Part shown: piece by piece, positions 4,518-5,740 of the stretch
How the letters are laid out: each line of letters starts with the position of its first letter
Numbering within the stretch: the first letter of the stretch is position 1
Source: Acidobacteriaceae bacterium
Lineage (GTDB): Bacteria > Acidobacteriota > Terriglobia > Terriglobales > Acidobacteriaceae
Direction of reading: 5' to 3'
DNA: 5,740 nucleotides
Assembly (NCBI GenBank): GCA_025462805.1
Contig: JAOAPJ010000158.1
Span: 1-5,740 of the forward strand
Notes under the pieces: model-generated
The model's input: only the letters and a program-made list of their open reading frames with translations
Database searches by the model: none
What the model was told of the DNA's origin: nothing
Program-made: the position numbers and the translations under genes

Positions 4518-5740
4518 GTGTACGCCTTGGCCCCATTCCGCGCGCTGACTGCGAAACAGCGGCACGCATTTGCAGCCTGTTTTCTTGGTTGGGCCCTCGA
4601 CGCGTTCGACTACTTCATCCTCGTATTCTGTGTTTCCGCCATAGCCACAGACTTCCGAGTCGCCAGGAGCGCAGTCACAGAAGCTCTCGTTGTCACGCTC
4701 GCTTTTCGCCCCTTGGGTGCACTCCTGTTTGGTTGGATGGCAGATCTGGTCGGGCGGCGGCCCACTCTTATAGTGAACGTACTGTGTTATTCGTTACTCG
4801 AGCTGGCTTGTGCGTTTACTCCATCGCTGCACGTGCTGCTGGTGCTGCGTGCCCTGTTCGGAATCGCGATGGGCGGCGAGTGGGGGGTGGGGGCGGCGCT
4901 GGCGTTTGAGACGCTCCCAAAGGAAAATCGAGGCTTCTTCTCCGGGCTGTTGCAGGAGGGGTATGCGGTGGGCTATCTGGTAGCTGCGGCCGCCTTCGGC
5001 CTGTTCTTCCCGGTCATCGGCTGGCGTGGGTTGTTCATCGTGGGAGCATCGCCCGCCCTGGTCGCCGGCTACATTGCCTTCAATGTTGAGGAGTCACCTG
5101 CCTGGCGGCAGGGCCGGGCGGCGCGAGGCGCCGGGCTGGCATTGACGGGACTATGGCAGGGAATCCGCGGGTATCTGCCACTCTTTCTGTTTCTTGTACT
5201 GCTCATGTCCGGCTTTAATGCCTTCAGTCACGGCAGCCAGGACCTGCACCCGGTCTTCCTGCAGAACGACCACCACTTCGATCCGCATACGGTAAGCCTG
5301 ATCGGAATCGTGCTGGCGTTGGGGGCAATTGCCGGCGGAATCGTGTTCGGCTCGCTCTCGGAGCGCTGGGGGCGGAAACGGGCCATCATCACCGCGGCGT
5401 TGCTGGCGATCCCCGCCGCACCTTTGGCAACCCTGACCCACGGCAGAGTTGCGTTGGCTGCAGGAGCGTTCCTGGTGCAGTTCATGGTGCAGGGTGCTTG
5501 GGGCGTCGTGCCGGTGTACCTCAGTGAGATCTCGCCTGGACCGGTGCGGGCCACTTTTCCGGGCGTGGTCTATCAGCTTGGCAACCTCATCGCCTCAAAG
5601 ATCACAAATCTGCAGGCGCGTGCAGCAGAGCGCACGGGCAGCTACGGCCCGGTGCTGGCGGTGACGATCATTATCGTGGCACTGTTCATCGCCGGTGTGA
5701 TGTCCTTCGCCCGCGAGTCGCGCGGGGCGGAGATCACCAC
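4518..5740 (+). CDS. MFS transporter, SHS (lactate/sialate)-like, 3' end outside window
   Basis: This inner-membrane proton-coupled secondary transporter has about twelve helices; 407 codons are present and no stop is reached by 5740. Helix 1 reads FLGWALDAFDYFILVF, with the acidic pair D28/D31 typical of SHS and sugar-type MFS proteins. Loop 2-3 carries MFS motif A (GWMADLVGRRP, 72-82) and loop 8-9 the matching copy (GSLSERWGRKR, 278-288). GIAMGGEWGVGAALAFE, FSGLLQEGYAVGYL and PVYLSEISPGPVRATFPG are also characteristic. The family usually runs 400-430 residues, so little is missing. The substrate is probably a monocarboxylate or sialic-acid-like anion, by resemblance only. The start is uncertain: an in-frame TGA at 4512-4514 bounds the frame, no ATG occurs before residue 74, and GTG 4518 (giving VYALAPFRALTAKQRHAF) is the best choice, without a clear Shine-Dalgarno; TTG 4527 is an alternative. 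The divergent MarR gene is the likely regulator. Confidence 0.88.
   Translation, partial: MYALAPFRALTAKQRHAFAACFLGWALDAFDYFILVFCVSAIATDFRVARSAVTEALVVTLAFRPLGALLFGWMADLVGRRPTLIVNVLCYSLLELACAFTPSLHVLLVLRALFGIAMGGEWGVGAALAFETLPKENRGFFSGLLQEGYAVGYLVAAAAFGLFFPVIGWRGLFIVGASPALVAGYIAFNVEESPAWRQGRAARGAGLALTGLWQGIRGYLPLFLFLVLLMSGFNAFSHGSQDLHPVFLQNDHHFDPHTVSLIGIVLALGAIAGGIVFGSLSERWGRKRAIITAALLAIPAAPLATLTHGRVALAAGAFLVQFMVQGAWGVVPVYLSEISPGPVRATFPGVVYQLGNLIASKITNLQARAAERTGSYGPVLAVTIIIVALFIAGVMSFARESRGAEIT

Noticed and set aside
4469..4909. Plus-strand frame with a hydrophobic start (MQNWISILLLLC)
   Set aside because: It runs antiphase to the MFS gene; the overlapping frame contains clear transporter helices and motif A, whereas this one becomes Arg/Gly-rich nonsense.

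Overview
The window is GC-rich, densely coded and bacterial, with eight protein genes and no RNA genes, insertion sequences or CRISPR. The best guess is a member of the Acidobacteriota (Terriglobia/Acidobacteriaceae). This is an inference from the general look of the genes: a seven-helix membrane protein resembling a family I associate with that group, a PilZ plus NarL-type regulator pair, and the base composition. No rRNA or marker gene is present to prove it.

Layout. (1) 1-431 (+): the C-terminal part of an aldo/keto reductase, cut by the window edge. (2) 452-496: a 21-bp perfect hairpin that should terminate transcription from both sides. (3) 505-2321 (-): three genes on one strand, in transcription order a secreted tandem-decapeptide protein (2321-1929), a seven-helix membrane protein (1802-1023) and a single-helix membrane-anchored protein (1026-505). 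The last two overlap by ATGA. A 9-bp inverted repeat sits on the ribosome-binding region of the seven-helix gene. (4) 2322-2617: a divergent intergenic region. (5) 2618-3770 (+): a PilZ-domain protein followed 7 nt later by a LuxR/NarL-type regulator whose receiver domain has lost its phosphorylatable aspartate. A hairpin at 3795-3822 closes this unit. (6) 3854-4441 (-): a MarR-family repressor, divergent from (7) 4518-5740 (+): an MFS transporter resembling the SHS (lactate/sialate) family, running off the window end.

How the parts may work together. MarR and the MFS transporter form a classic repressor/transporter divergent pair with a 76-bp shared control region. PilZ (a c-di-GMP-binding fold) and the degenerate-receiver regulator probably act in one pathway, with the regulator likely controlled by something other than phosphotransfer. 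The most unusual item is the 130-residue secreted protein. It is built from eight decapeptides ([F/L]SPGIPYPTK) in a nested 99-bp higher-order pattern, and apart from the F/L position the repeat copies differ only at synonymous sites. The whole precursor has no Asp, Glu, Arg, His or Trp. It could be a precursor of short secreted peptides or a structural proline-rich surface protein. The two membrane proteins downstream on the same strand are candidate partners, but nothing in the sequence proves that.
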